From contig NZ_LR134440.1 in assembly GCF_900637855.1 (NCBI RefSeq), positions 682,001 through 746,000 on the forward strand: 64,000 nucleotides of DNA, written 5' to 3'. The translations under genes and the position numbers were made by a program. Under the pieces are notes generated by a model, which was given only the letters and a program-made list of their open reading frames with translations, was not told where the DNA came from and made no database searches. Shown piece by piece: positions 26,615 through 36,495 of this stretch (positions are counted from its first letter, which is position 1; each line of letters starts with the position of its first letter). Origin of the DNA: Neisseria animaloris (GTDB lineage: Bacteria > Pseudomonadota > Gammaproteobacteria > Burkholderiales > Neisseriaceae).

Positions 26615-27901
26615 ATGAAAACACTCAACGACTGGTTATCACATCTCGAAACCGCACACAGCGCAGGCTTGATCGACATGGGTTTGTCGCGCGTGGGCGA
26701 AGTCAAAACCGCCATGAACCTCAACCCGCAATGCCCCGTGATTGTTGTGGCAGGCACCAACGGCAAAGGTTCGGTTTGCGCCTTTCTCACGCAAATCTAC
26801 AAACAGGCGGGCTTCAAAGTAGGCACCCTCACCAGCCCGCACCTGCTCACATTCAACGAACGCATCGCCGTCAACGCCGAGCCGGTGAGCGACGAAACCA
26901 TCGTCGCATCGTTCGAGCGCATCGAAGCCGCTCGCGGCGATATTTCGCTGACTTATTTCGAGTTCAACACCTTAGCCGCCGTCGATATTTTCATGCGCGA
27001 ACAAGTCGACGTGATGGTGCTCGAAGTCGGCTTGGGCGGCCGCTTGGATGCCGTCAACATCTTCGATGCCGACTGCGCCGTCGTTACCAGCATCGATTTA
27101 GACCACCAATCCTTCTTGGGCGACACCGTCGAACAAGTCGGCTACGAAAAAGCAGGCGTGTTCCGCAGCGGCAAACCCGCCATCTGCGGCCAAAACCCGC
27201 CGCCCGAATCCCTACGCCGACATGCCGAAAACATCGGCGCGGAACTGCTGCTGATCAAGCGCGATTTCGATTTCAGCAAACTCGAACAGCAGCAATGGTC
27301 GTTCCATTTCCACCCGCAATCCGGCCAAGTGTTTTCAGACGGCCTCAAACGCAACCGCAACGCCCTGCCGATTCCCGCCCTGCGCGGCGCATACCAATTG
27401 AACAACGCCGCCTGCGCGCTGTCCGTTATCGAATGCTTAAACGACAAACTGCCCATCGACATCGGCTCTATCAAACGCGGCCTGCTGCTGGTGAGTAACC
27501 CCGGCCGCTTCCAAGTGCTGCCCGGCCGCCCGCTGGTGATTCTCGACGTAGGCCACAACCCGCATGCCGCCCGCGCCTTGCGGCAAGGGCTGATGGCGTT
27601 GCCGTTCGCCCAAAAACGCACCGCCGTGTTCAGCATCTTGGCCGACAAAGACATCGACCAAGTGCTCGACATCGTTAAAGATCAGTTCGACGAATGGTAC
27701 ATCGCCCCGCTGCACCTGCCGCGCGGCATGGATATAGATTCATTAAGCCGGAAACTGGCCGAACACAACATCGAAAACATAACCTGTTTCAACAATATTC
27801 AGACGGCCTTCCAAGCAGCTTTGGCGGCTTCTTCGGAAAATGATAGAATTACCGTTTTCGGTTCATTCCACACCGTTGCCGAGGTTATGGCAACGTTGTA
27901 A
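26615..27901 (+). CDS. folC: Bifunctional dihydrofolate/folylpolyglutamate synthase
   Basis: Joins glutamate to dihydropteroate and lengthens the polyglutamate tail of folates. The protein has 428 residues. It shows the P-loop AGTNGKGSVCAFL (residues 46-58), the TSPHLLTFNERI loop, EVGLGGRLDAVN and the DVGHNPHAAR motif of Mur-ligase-type enzymes. The ATG at 26615 is taken because the protein then begins MKTLNDWLSHLE, as in the family; upstream codons are uptake-sequence derived. Two uptake sequences are embedded (near 27332 and 27800). It heads the folC-dedD-cvpA-purF cluster. Confidence 0.94.
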   Translation: MKTLNDWLSHLETAHSAGLIDMGLSRVGEVKTAMNLNPQCPVIVVAGTNGKGSVCAFLTQIYKQAGFKVGTLTSPHLLTFNERIAVNAEPVSDETIVASFERIEAARGDISLTYFEFNTLAAVDIFMREQVDVMVLEVGLGGRLDAVNIFDADCAVVTSIDLDHQSFLGDTVEQVGYEKAGVFRSGKPAICGQNPPPESLRRHAENIGAELLLIKRDFDFSKLEQQQWSFHFHPQSGQVFSDGLKRNRNALPIPALRGAYQLNNAACALSVIECLNDKLPIDIGSIKRGLLLVSNPGRFQVLPGRPLVILDVGHNPHAARALRQGLMALPFAQKRTAVFSILADKDIDQVLDIVKDQFDEWYIAPLHLPRGMDIDSLSRKLAEHNIENITCFNNIQTAFQAALAASSENDRITVFGSFHTVAEVMATL

Positions 27902-27913
27902 CAGGGTTCAGAT

Positions 27914-29089
27914 ATGGCAAACCACCGCAACCGCTTAAGCTCTTTGAGCGAATACGAACAGCTGAAACGCAAAAACCGCCGCCGCTTGGTCGGTGCTTCG
28001 GTATTGGTTGTGCTGGCAGGTATCCTGCTGGCAAAAGTTTTGAACCAAGACAGTGAGCAGGATGAAGCCGCCCGAAACATCAGCATTGAAAAACCCGCCT
28101 CATCTGTTCAGACGGCCTCAGAAGATGTGCCGAAAATCTCCATTGATAACCGGCCTGCCGCCGAAGACGACGCTTCCGATTTATCACCTGCCGTCGTGCT
28201 GGAGCCCGCTCCTGCCGGCAACACCAAACAAACCGAATTGAACAACCCTTTGCTTGAGCAGCATGAAACGGCACAGCCCGCACCCGAACCGGTGTCGGAA
28301 CCTATGCCTGATACCGTTCCGGAAAAAACGGTTCCCTCCAAACCAACCGTACCACCGGAAACCGCCGAGCAAGCCGAACCGGTCAAACCGCCCAAACCGA
28401 AACCCGTTGAGCCTAAACCTGCCGAAGCCGAGGAAGACAACGCGCCTCCGCCGGTAGTCGTTATCAATAACCGTGTAGAGCCGGACTCAAAAGCACAGGC
28501 GGAACACAAAGCCGCCGAAGCAAAAAAAGCCGCCGAACGCGCCGCAGCCAGAAAACAAGCCGAACAGAAACAGGCGGCAGCCGCGCAACAAAAATCAAAC
28601 GGCCAGAAAAAAGCCGAAGAAGCCAAACAGCAAAAAGCCCGGGAACAGGCAACCAAAGAAGCGGAGCGCAAAAAACAGGCCGAACGCGAAGCAAACCGCC
28701 TGAAAGCGAAAGCAGAAGCCGACAAACGTGCAGCGGAAGCCGCCAAGAAAAAACAGCAGGCGGAAAGCCGGAAAAACGCAGAAGACGCTTTAAACAACAA
28801 ATCCGGGCCGTCTGAAAAAAGCGATCCCAAAACCATTTTGGAAGGCAAACAGGCTTCAAGCGGCAAAGCCATCATTCAGGCCGGAGCATACAGCAACCGC
28901 GATCAGGCCAAACACATACAGCAAAAACTCGCCGATGCCGGTGTAAGCGCATATGTCAGCGAAGCCCAAACCAGCAAAGGTAAAATCTACCGCGTACGCA
29001 CGGGCAGCTACCCCGATCGGGATGCGGCAAACCGTGCCCTGAGCAAACTCCGCCAAAAAGGGTTGGACGGCATCGTGATTGGTCAATAA
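27914..29089 (+). CDS. dedD: SPOR-domain cell-division protein (DedD-like)
   Basis: A bitopic inner-membrane protein of 391 residues. It has a short cytoplasmic N-terminus, one membrane helix at about residues 26-42 (LVGASVLVVLAGILLAKVL), and a long periplasmic linker: first Pro/Glu-rich, then from about residue 195 an Ala/Lys/Glu/Gln-rich helical stretch. The C-terminal SPOR domain spans about residues 315-391 (GKAIIQAGAYSNRDQAK and following). SPOR domains bind glycan strands stripped of stem peptides at the septum. The order folC-dedD-cvpA-purF supports DedD; FtsN has the same layout and cannot be excluded by architecture alone. One uptake sequence in the linker encodes VQTAS. Confidence 0.85.
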   Translation: MANHRNRLSSLSEYEQLKRKNRRRLVGASVLVVLAGILLAKVLNQDSEQDEAARNISIEKPASSVQTASEDVPKISIDNRPAAEDDASDLSPAVVLEPAPAGNTKQTELNNPLLEQHETAQPAPEPVSEPMPDTVPEKTVPSKPTVPPETAEQAEPVKPPKPKPVEPKPAEAEEDNAPPPVVVINNRVEPDSKAQAEHKAAEAKKAAERAAARKQAEQKQAAAAQQKSNGQKKAEEAKQQKAREQATKEAERKKQAEREANRLKAKAEADKRAAEAAKKKQQAESRKNAEDALNNKSGPSEKSDPKTILEGKQASSGKAIIQAGAYSNRDQAKHIQQKLADAGVSAYVSEAQTSKGKIYRVRTGSYPDRDAANRALSKLRQKGLDGIVIGQ

Positions 29090-29091
29090 AA

Positions 29092-29589
29092 ATGGCAATA
29101 TTCGATATTCTCGCTTTGGGTGTGATCGCCGCCAGCATCATCGTTTCCATGGTGCGCGGCGTAATTACCGAAATAGCCTCGCTGCTCACATGGATTGCGG
29201 CTTTCATCATCGCTAAAATGTTTGCCGCGCCTTTTGCCGACATCGCCTTCAGTTCGGTAAGCCCGCACGGGTTGGCTGTAGCCTTATCTTTTGTATTATT
29301 GTTTTTTGCTGCATGGCTTGTGCAGCATTTTTTACGCTCGCTGCTCACTTCTGCGGTATCGGCAATGGGTTTGGGTAGCATCAACCGCATGCTCGGCGGG
29401 GTTTTCGGCGCGGCCAAAGGCGTTTTGCTGGTTACTTTGGCCGTCTTAATCTGCTCGTTCACCGATTTGCCGCAAACATCCGACTGGCAGCAATCGTTCA
29501 GCGCAGTATATTTCGAAGCCTTGGCGCAGCTCGCCGTGCCTTATCTGCCGCCGGCGGTGGCCGATAAAATTCAGTATCCGACGCTTTAA
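29092..29589 (+). CDS. cvpA: CvpA family membrane protein
   Basis: A 165-residue protein with four predicted membrane helices, starting MAIFDILALGVIAASIIVSM and containing the conserved glycine-rich stretch INRMLGGVFGAAKGVLLV. CvpA is needed for colicin V production in Escherichia coli and is linked to envelope homeostasis; its molecular role is not settled. The start lies two bases after the dedD stop, and purF follows after 20 bases, so the genes are cotranscribed. Confidence 0.93.
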   Translation: MAIFDILALGVIAASIIVSMVRGVITEIASLLTWIAAFIIAKMFAAPFADIAFSSVSPHGLAVALSFVLLFFAAWLVQHFLRSLLTSAVSAMGLGSINRMLGGVFGAAKGVLLVTLAVLICSFTDLPQTSDWQQSFSAVYFEALAQLAVPYLPPAVADKIQYPTL

Positions 29590-29609
29590 CCTTTGGAGAA
29601 CCTTAAAAA

Positions 29610-31154
29610 ATGTGTGGCGTATTAGGTCTGGTAGGACATCAACCCGTAAACCAAAGCCTGTATGACGGCTTGCAAATGCTGCAACACCGCGGCCAGGATG
29701 CGGCAGGCATCGTTACTGCCGAAGGCAATATTTTCCACATGCACAAAGGTAAAGGCATGGTGCGCGATGTCTTCCGCACCCGCAATATGCGCGAATTAAC
29801 CGGCAATGCAGGCATTGCCCACGTCCGCTACCCTACTGCGGGCAATGCGGGCAGCAGCGCAGAATCGCAGCCGTTTTACGTCAGCTCGCCTTTCGGCATC
29901 GTGCTGGCACACAACGGCAACCTCACCAACACCGACGAGCTGTATGAAAACGTCTGCAACAAACATCTGCGCCATATCAATACCCGCTCCGATTCCGAAG
30001 TACTGCTCAACGTATTTGCCCACGAATTACGCCGCGAGGTCAGCGGGTCGGCCGGCAACATATTGAGTGTGGATAATATTTTTAATGCAGTGTCCGAATT
30101 GCACAAACGGGTACGCGGCGCATACGGTGTGGTGGCCTTGATTGCAGGCTACGGCATGGTAGCCTTCCGCGATCCTTACGGTATCCGTCCGCTCACTTTA
30201 GGTACGCAAACCGACGAAAACGGCAAAATATCTTATGCTGTTGCGTCCGAATCGGTAGCATTCAACAGCCTGGCTTTCGACTTGGAACGCGACATTGCCC
30301 CCGGAGAAGCCGTGTTCGTCACTTTCGAAGGAGAATTTTTCTCACGCCAATGTGCTGAAAATCCCAAACTCAGCCCTTGTTTGTTTGAATATGTTTACTT
30401 TGCCCGCCCCGATTCGGTTATCGACGGCGTATCTGTATATCAGGCGCGCTTGAATATGGGCGTTACACTTGCCGAAAAAGTAAAGCAAGAGCTGCCTATC
30501 GATGACATTGATGTCGTTATGCCCGTGCCCGACACCAGCCGTCCCAGTGCAATGGAGCTCGCCCACCATTTGGGTAAGCCTTACCGCGAAGGGCTGATTA
30601 AAAACCGTTACATCGGCCGTACCTTTATCATGCCCGGCCAAGCCACCCGCAAAAAATCGGTACGCCAAAAACTCAGCCCGATGGAATGCGAATTCAAGGG
30701 CAAAAGTGTTTTACTGGTCGACGATTCCATTGTCCGCGGTACCACCAGCCGTGAAATCGTAGAAATGGTGCGCTCATCCGGTGCACGCAAAGTTTATTTT
30801 GCTTCCGCCGCTCCTGAAGTGCGCTTTCCCAACGTTTACGGCATCGATATGCCTACCCGTGAAGAATTGATTGCCAACGGCCGCAGTGTCAGCGAAATAG
30901 CACGTGAAATCAGTGCAGACGGCTGTGTGTTTCAAAATTTGGATGAGTTGGAACAAGTAATCCGGCAGCTCAACCCCGATATTGACGGTTTCGATGCATC
31001 ATGCTTCAGCGGCTGTTACTTAACCGGCAACATCGATGAAAACTACCTGCAACGATTGTCGGCAGGCAGATTGTCGGCTGTTGTTACCCATCAGCCCACG
31101 GGAAAAGTTGAATCCGGCATCCAGATCAGCAATGAAATTGATGACGACGAATAA
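29610..31154 (+). CDS. purF: Amidophosphoribosyltransferase
   Basis: First committed step of purine synthesis: replaces the pyrophosphate of PRPP with ammonia from glutamine. The protein has 514 residues. Cys2 (after Met1 removal) is the glutaminase nucleophile in MCGVLGLVGH. The phosphoribosyltransferase domain has the PRPP-binding loop VLLVDDSIVRGTT at about residues 370-382. There is no propeptide, as usual in proteobacteria. GGAG stands nine bases before the ATG. Confidence 0.97.
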   Translation: MCGVLGLVGHQPVNQSLYDGLQMLQHRGQDAAGIVTAEGNIFHMHKGKGMVRDVFRTRNMRELTGNAGIAHVRYPTAGNAGSSAESQPFYVSSPFGIVLAHNGNLTNTDELYENVCNKHLRHINTRSDSEVLLNVFAHELRREVSGSAGNILSVDNIFNAVSELHKRVRGAYGVVALIAGYGMVAFRDPYGIRPLTLGTQTDENGKISYAVASESVAFNSLAFDLERDIAPGEAVFVTFEGEFFSRQCAENPKLSPCLFEYVYFARPDSVIDGVSVYQARLNMGVTLAEKVKQELPIDDIDVVMPVPDTSRPSAMELAHHLGKPYREGLIKNRYIGRTFIMPGQATRKKSVRQKLSPMECEFKGKSVLLVDDSIVRGTTSREIVEMVRSSGARKVYFASAAPEVRFPNVYGIDMPTREELIANGRSVSEIAREISADGCVFQNLDELEQVIRQLNPDIDGFDASCFSGCYLTGNIDENYLQRLSAGRLSAVVTHQPTGKVESGIQISNEIDDDE

Positions 31155-31206
31155 ATGCCGTATCCGGCGCCCCGTTTACCAATCCCGACCTTTTGCCTGA
31201 CAAAAC

Positions 31207-31236
31207 GCCAGTTGCATCCGCATACTGGCTTTTTAA
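31207..31236 (+). terminator. Terminator of purF
   Basis: GCCAGT and ACTGGC form a stem around an 11-base loop, extended by flanking A-T pairs and followed by TTTTT. It lies 52 bases after the purF stop and is not built from uptake sequences. Confidence 0.7.
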
Positions 31237-31248
31237 TATTAAATTTCG

Positions 31249-31887
31249 TCAACTTCCTTTCGGAAACAGACTGAACACTTGCCGCAACAAACCATAAGCC
31301 AGATAAAACATCATTATGGCAATCAGGCTGTCGAGTATCCGCCAAATCCGCTCGCGGCGGAACAAAGGTTGTAATAGGCGTGCTCCGTAGCCCAGTCCTG
31401 CGAACCACACCCCTGAAGCCGTTACCGCGCCAATAAGGAATTTCAATTTATCCGCTGCGGACAAACCGGCCGCACTGCCGCCAATCAATATCACGGTATC
31501 CAAGTAAACATGCGGGTTAAGCAAAGTCAACGCAAGCGTGGCGGCTGCCGCCTGCAGCGCCGACGGAGTAGCCGTATCCGCCTCGCCCGCTATCGAAAGA
31601 TGCCCGCCACCTTTGTAAGCACGTCTGAAGCTGAGTGCGCCATAACCCAGCAAAAACAATCCTCCGGCCAGCGATAAGGCGGCAGTTGCATATACGTTAT
31701 CGGAAAGCAGCGCGGAAATACCGAATACCCCCAAACCGATAAGTGCCAAATCGCACAACCAGCACAAGGAAACCACCACGCCTACATTTTGTTTCAGCAG
31801 CCCTTTTCGCAATACAAACGCATTTTGTGCGCCGATGGCAACGATCAAACCTGCCGAAATCATGAATCCGTTTAAAAAAGCCGTCAT
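31249..31887 (-). CDS. LysE/ArgO-type amino acid exporter
   Basis: A 212-residue inner-membrane protein with six predicted helices. The signature IVAIGAQNAFVLRKGL at about residues 15-30 is typical of LysE/ArgO exporters of basic amino acids; TLLNPHVYLDT is the second conserved motif. Lysine or arginine export is likely, but the substrate is not proven by the motif. It lies alone on the minus strand, convergent with purF and 26 bases downstream of recD, whose stop codon it follows. Confidence 0.88.
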   Translation of the reverse strand: MTAFLNGFMISAGLIVAIGAQNAFVLRKGLLKQNVGVVVSLCWLCDLALIGLGVFGISALLSDNVYATAALSLAGGLFLLGYGALSFRRAYKGGGHLSIAGEADTATPSALQAAAATLALTLLNPHVYLDTVILIGGSAAGLSAADKLKFLIGAVTASGVWFAGLGYGARLLQPLFRRERIWRILDSLIAIMMFYLAYGLLRQVFSLFPKGS

Positions 31888-31913
31888 CTTAAAAGTTTTC
31901 CTTCTAACCTGTT

Positions 31914-33683
31914 TTACCGTCCGGCTCTCTCGCCGTTTTCCGCATAATCTGCAAAGCGTTCGGCTATCATTTCACGCAAAGCACTCCGCCTGTTGCAGCT
32001 TTCCCGGCAGGCCGTCTGAAAACCGTCCTGAGTGCCCCAAAACACAAACCGCCCGCGGGCACGGGTAACGGCGGTATAAAGCAAGGCTCTGGAAAAACCT
32101 TCTGCACTGCCGCGATTTTCTACCGAAGGCGGCAACAGCCACACTTCGCGATACTCCGAACCTTGGCTTTTATGCACGGTAAGCGCAAATGCGGTTTCGT
32201 GTTCAGGCAGACGGCTGAGGGCGATTTTGCGGTAGCCTTCCACACTTGGAAAATAAGCTGCCAACATGTCAGGAGCGGTATCATCAGGCATTACCAAACC
32301 GACATCGCCATTAAACAAGTCCAGTGCGTAATCATTACGCGTAATCATCACCGCCTGCCCCGCAAACCACGGCACATCGGCACCGGCACGCCCGTAGCGT
32401 TGCAGGCAGCGGCGGTATTCCTCGTTAAAGGCCGCCGCATCATCGCGCCATGCCGCCAACACTACTGCGTCGGTTTGATGTTCAAACGCCTTTTTCACAT
32501 CGCCCGCGTCGACAGCCTGCCAATAATCGGCGTGCTTGTCGCACAGCCATTCCGCCTGCTGCCTGCTGCTGCCCGTGCATACTTCCAACTCGTCAGGGAA
32601 ACGGGCAAACTGCGCCCATGCGGTTTCAGCATCACCCTCCACTACCGCCCGAGCCAAACAGCCGATACCGCTGTTTTCACCAAAACGGTGGCTGGTTTTC
32701 AGACGGCCTACGTTCTGCGACAACGGCGGCGGATGATCGGCAACGGTAAATCCGTGCTGCGGCAACATGGCGGCAAGCTCTTGCGCCGTATCCGAATCCA
32801 GCACCGTTTCTTGTGCCAATTCCGCCAGCACCGCACCCGCACCCACCGAAGGTAACTGGTTTTCATCGCCCAGCAAAATCACACGACACCCCTGAGGCAC
32901 GGCACGCAGCAAATGCAATAGCAGCGACACATCCAACATCGAGGCTTCATCTACCACCAGAATATCCAGCGGTAACGGTTGTTCACCATTAAACAGCGGC
33001 TGCATCTGCGGCGGCCTTAACTTGAGCAGGCGGTGAACGGTTTGGCCTTCGAGTTGCAGCAAATGCCGCTTAGCTTTTTCGGGCAGTTCAAATCGGTTTA
33101 ACGCTTTATGCAACGCCCGTGCCATGTGCGCGGCAGCTTTACCCGTGGGTGCCGCCAGTGCGATTCGGGGCAGTTGCGTATTGCTACCGCACAAAAGGCC
33201 GAGCAGCTTAGCCACCGTAGTGGTTTTACCCGTGCCGGGGCCACCACTGATCAGCATAAACGGCTGTAATAACGCCAAAGCCGCTGCATCGCGTTGGCCT
33301 TCGCTGCCTTTTTCACCGAACCATTCCGCCAAGTTCCGCCCTGCCTGCAACCAGTCTACCGCTTCAACTTCCGCTACCGCCAACCGCACGATTTCCGCCG
33401 CCAAATCGCGTTCGAGCTGCCACATTCTGCCGAGAAAAAGCCGTTTTCCTTCCAACACCAGCGGCATGCCCTCTCCCTTGCCGACCACATTTGAGGCCGC
33501 TGCCAACTCCGCCGCTTCGCGGTTGTCCAACCAAATAAAGGAATGTCCGTCCTGCAAGGCGGCAAACAGGCGCGGAATATAAGGAGCGGCAACGGCGGTA
33601 TCGGCGGGAGCATGGCGTTCGAGAAAAGCAACGGCAGCTTCGGCGGCGGCTTGGTCGGAATCGGATGGCAAAGCAGTAGTCAT
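31914..33683 (-). CDS. recD: Exodeoxyribonuclease V subunit alpha (RecD)
   Basis: The 5'-3' helicase subunit of RecBCD, which processes double-strand breaks and degrades linear DNA. The protein has 589 residues, with Walker A GGPGTGKTT at 147-155, VVDEASMLDVSLL for Walker B, LGDENQLPSVGAG for motif III, and HKSQGSEY and YTAVTRAR near the C-terminus for motifs V and VI. recB and recC are not in the window. Two uptake sequences are embedded. In naturally transformable Neisseria, RecBCD also takes part in recombining imported DNA. Confidence 0.94.
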   Translation of the reverse strand: MTTALPSDSDQAAAEAAVAFLERHAPADTAVAAPYIPRLFAALQDGHSFIWLDNREAAELAAASNVVGKGEGMPLVLEGKRLFLGRMWQLERDLAAEIVRLAVAEVEAVDWLQAGRNLAEWFGEKGSEGQRDAAALALLQPFMLISGGPGTGKTTTVAKLLGLLCGSNTQLPRIALAAPTGKAAAHMARALHKALNRFELPEKAKRHLLQLEGQTVHRLLKLRPPQMQPLFNGEQPLPLDILVVDEASMLDVSLLLHLLRAVPQGCRVILLGDENQLPSVGAGAVLAELAQETVLDSDTAQELAAMLPQHGFTVADHPPPLSQNVGRLKTSHRFGENSGIGCLARAVVEGDAETAWAQFARFPDELEVCTGSSRQQAEWLCDKHADYWQAVDAGDVKKAFEHQTDAVVLAAWRDDAAAFNEEYRRCLQRYGRAGADVPWFAGQAVMITRNDYALDLFNGDVGLVMPDDTAPDMLAAYFPSVEGYRKIALSRLPEHETAFALTVHKSQGSEYREVWLLPPSVENRGSAEGFSRALLYTAVTRARGRFVFWGTQDGFQTACRESCNRRSALREMIAERFADYAENGERAGR

Positions 33684-33704
33684 TTCTTTATCTCTGAATA
33701 CAAA

Positions 33705-33732
33705 AGGCCGTCTGAAAAGTTTCAGACGGCCT
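33705..33732 (-). terminator. Uptake-sequence hairpin behind the OFA transporter gene
   Basis: AGGCCGTCTGAAA and TTTCAGACGGCCT with almost no loop, between the end of the transporter gene and the start of recD on the minus strand. Confidence 0.6.
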
Positions 33733-33762
33733 GAATTATAGCTGAAGAAGGCAAGGTAAAAG

Positions 33763-35304
33763 TTAGCGGAACAAATCCATCACTTTCGCAAACACCATCA
33801 CTACGCCATAGCTGAGCGGCACGGCAGCCAACGCCCAGCGCGACCATACTTTCATGCCGCCGTGCGATACCCTGTCTACCGCCAGATAAGCATCGGAAAG
33901 CGTGGTTTCATCGGAAGGATTATGGCTTTCCGCCGCTTCTTTCACGCTTTTATCGTGGTGTTTTTCATGCACGGGTTTTACCCACAAATTGCACAGCAAC
34001 CCGGCAACCAACAAAGCCGCCATAATATACATGGTAATGCTGTAAGCCTGTGCCGCAGGTACGCCGCTGTCAATCTGGCTTTGGCGGATATAGTTCACCA
34101 GCACGGGACCGAGCACGGCGGCGGCAGACCATGCCAGCAATAAACGGCCGTGAATCGCACCTACCTGCAACGTGCCGAACAAATCTTTCAGATAAGCCGG
34201 AATCGCCGCAAACCCGCCGCCATACATCGACATAATCACGCAGAAACCGATAACGAACAGCGTTTTGTTTCCGCTCTCGCCCAAAGAAGGCACGGCGAAA
34301 TACAACAGCGAACCCAGCACGAAAAACACCGTATAAGTATTTTTACGGCCGATTTTGTCGGAAATACTCGACCAGAAAAAGCGGCCGCCCATATTGAACA
34401 GACTGAGCAAACCTACAAAACCCGCCGCCGCTGCCGCACTAACCGCCGCACTTTTGCCGACCGATGTTTCGGAAAACAATTCCTGAATCATCACCGAAGC
34501 CTGCCCCAACACACCGATACCGGCAGTTACGTTCAGGCATAAAATCCAAAACAGCAGCCAAAACTGTGGGGTTTTTACCGCTTGGGCTGCATTCACATGG
34601 TTTTTACTGACCAATTTTTTGCTCTTTACCGGCGGCACAAAACCTTTAGGCCGCCAGTTTTCGGCAGGCACGCGGATGGTAAACACGCCGAACATCATAA
34701 AAACAAAATAAAAAACCCCCAGCACCACAAATGTTTCGGCCACGCCGGTGGAAACCGGGCTGCCAAAGAAATTCATCAACGCCACAGAAAGCGGCGAAGC
34801 CAGCATCGCGCCGCCGCCGAAGCCCATAATGGCCAAGCCGGTTGCCATGCCGGGTTTGTCGGGAAACCATTTCATTAAGGTCGACACCGGCCCGATATAG
34901 CCCAACCCCAAACCCACGCCGCCGAGCACACCGTTACCCAAATACAGCAGCCAAAGATTATGCGTGTGCACGCCCAAAGCGGCAACCAAAAAACCCGAGC
35001 CGAAACAACATGCAGCCACAAACATTGCTTTACGCGGACCTACACGCTCCATCCAAGTGCCGAACAACGCAGCCGACGCACCCAACACCGCCAGCGCAAT
35101 ACTGAAAATCCATCCCACAGTAGCCAGCTTCCAATCACCGGAAGCCGGTTCGGTGATACCGATGATTTTGGTTAACGGTGCATTGAACACGGAATAGGCA
35201 TAAATCTGCCCGATGGATAAATGAACCGCCAATGCCGCGGGCGGAACCAGCCAACGGTTGAAATCCCCTTTGGCAACGGTATTTTCCCTGTCTAAAAAAG
35301 ACAT
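33763..35304 (-). CDS. OFA-family major facilitator transporter
   Basis: A 513-residue inner-membrane transporter with 12 predicted helices, related to the oxalate/formate antiporter family. The N-terminal WLVPPAALAVHLSIGQIYAY, with the conserved GQ.YA(Y/F)S and FNAPL, is typical of YhjX/OFA members, and the loop LFGTWMERVGPRKAM holds the MFS motif A. The C-terminal cytoplasmic tail (PVHEKHHDKSVKEAAESHN and following) is long and charged before the last helix. Substrates in the family include oxalate, formate, lactate and pyruvate; none can be chosen here. Confidence 0.88.
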   Translation of the reverse strand: MSFLDRENTVAKGDFNRWLVPPAALAVHLSIGQIYAYSVFNAPLTKIIGITEPASGDWKLATVGWIFSIALAVLGASAALFGTWMERVGPRKAMFVAACCFGSGFLVAALGVHTHNLWLLYLGNGVLGGVGLGLGYIGPVSTLMKWFPDKPGMATGLAIMGFGGGAMLASPLSVALMNFFGSPVSTGVAETFVVLGVFYFVFMMFGVFTIRVPAENWRPKGFVPPVKSKKLVSKNHVNAAQAVKTPQFWLLFWILCLNVTAGIGVLGQASVMIQELFSETSVGKSAAVSAAAAAGFVGLLSLFNMGGRFFWSSISDKIGRKNTYTVFFVLGSLLYFAVPSLGESGNKTLFVIGFCVIMSMYGGGFAAIPAYLKDLFGTLQVGAIHGRLLLAWSAAAVLGPVLVNYIRQSQIDSGVPAAQAYSITMYIMAALLVAGLLCNLWVKPVHEKHHDKSVKEAAESHNPSDETTLSDAYLAVDRVSHGGMKVWSRWALAAVPLSYGVVMVFAKVMDLFR

Positions 35305-35678
35305 GATTTTCCTTGTAAAAATGTGTGTGTAAACAAAAGGCTTTGCGAAACGGCAGAAATTTTACCAAAAACCGACTAGCCTCCGCACAAAAGCGGGCTT
35401 GATTTATTTGCACTTCCAACGCGCAGAAAATTCATATTCGGCCGTGAAAAACTAAATCGAGCAACCGTAACAGCCACACCGTTCACACGGAGGCTGTCGT
35501 TATAATCGTCAACAAACTTTTATCATGGTCTATTATGCCGGGCTTGCCCCGAAGATGGCGTATGTTATTTTCAAGCTGCCTCTCTCATAGAGGCCGTCTG
35601 AAAACCCGCCGCCTTTTCAGACGGCCTCGAATCACGTTATATTTACACTTTTACCGCTTACCGCCCGAAAGGAACACC
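35305..35678. other. Intergenic region before nadE
   Basis: The region holds 374 bases with no convincing gene. It contains a TATAAT at 35501-35506, an inverted repeat (AACAGCC / GGCTGT around 35469-35497), and an uptake-sequence hairpin at 35589-35629 whose position suggests the end of a short transcript starting at the TATAAT. The nadE ribosome binding site (GAAAGGAAC) closes the region. Confidence 0.4.
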
Positions 35679-36470
35679 ATGCAAACCCAAGCCGTTATCG
35701 ACCACATCACCGGTTGGTTGAAAGATTATGCCGCCGCAGCCCGCGCCAAAGGCTTTATCGTCGGTGTTTCAGGCGGCATCGATTCTGCCGTGGTATCCAT
35801 TCTCGCCGCCCGCACCGGCCTGCCTACGCTGCTTTTGGAAATGCCCATCCGCCAAAAAACCGACCAAGTCGACCGCGCCCAAGCGCATATCGACGATTTG
35901 AAACGCCGTTTTCCCAACGTGCGCGGCGAACGCATCGACCTCACCCCCACCTTTGATACTTTCGCCCAAACCGTGGACGTGGACGAAACCGACTATCCGG
36001 CCAAACAGCTCGCCCTTGCCAACGCCCGTTCCCGCCTGCGTATGGTTACACTTTATTACTACGGCCAAATCAACGGCCTGCTCGTTACCGGCACCGGTAA
36101 TAAAGTGGAAGATTTCGGCGTGGGCTTCTTTACCAAATACGGCGATGGCGGCGTGGACATCAGCCCGATTGCCGACCTGCTGAAAACGCAAATCTACACG
36201 CTGGCTGCCGCACTGAACGTTATCGAATCCATCCAAACCGCCGTGCCTACCGACGGTTTGTGGGATACCGAACGCACCGACGAACAGCAAATGGGCGCAA
36301 GCTACTCCGAGCTTGAATGGGCGATGACGGTTTACGGCAAATACGGCCCCGAAGAATTTGAAGGCCGCCAACGCGAAGTGCTGAAAATCTACACCCGCCT
36401 GCACCGCGCCATGCAGCATAAAGTCAACCCCATTCCCATTTGCCCGATTCCGCCCGAGCTGCTGGCCTGA
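35679..36470 (+). CDS. nadE: Ammonia-dependent NAD+ synthetase
   Basis: Last step of NAD synthesis: amidates deamido-NAD using ATP and ammonia. The protein has 263 residues, a length without the glutaminase domain, so ammonia is the donor. The P-loop of the N-type ATP pyrophosphatases is SGGIDSAVV at residues 31-39; TGTGNKVEDFGVGFFTKYGD and PTDGLWD are conserved substrate-binding segments. The frame extends upstream, but the ATG at 35679 has the ribosome binding site and family N-terminus. Confidence 0.95.
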   Translation: MQTQAVIDHITGWLKDYAAAARAKGFIVGVSGGIDSAVVSILAARTGLPTLLLEMPIRQKTDQVDRAQAHIDDLKRRFPNVRGERIDLTPTFDTFAQTVDVDETDYPAKQLALANARSRLRMVTLYYYGQINGLLVTGTGNKVEDFGVGFFTKYGDGGVDISPIADLLKTQIYTLAAALNVIESIQTAVPTDGLWDTERTDEQQMGASYSELEWAMTVYGKYGPEEFEGRQREVLKIYTRLHRAMQHKVNPIPICPIPPELLA

Positions 36471-36495
36471 CCCATCAAACATCGAAACAGCCCTC

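Noticed and set aside
28108..28875. 255-codon frame antisense to the dedD linker
   Set aside because: It arises from the low-complexity Ala/Lys/Glu/Gln repeat on the other strand; no start signal.
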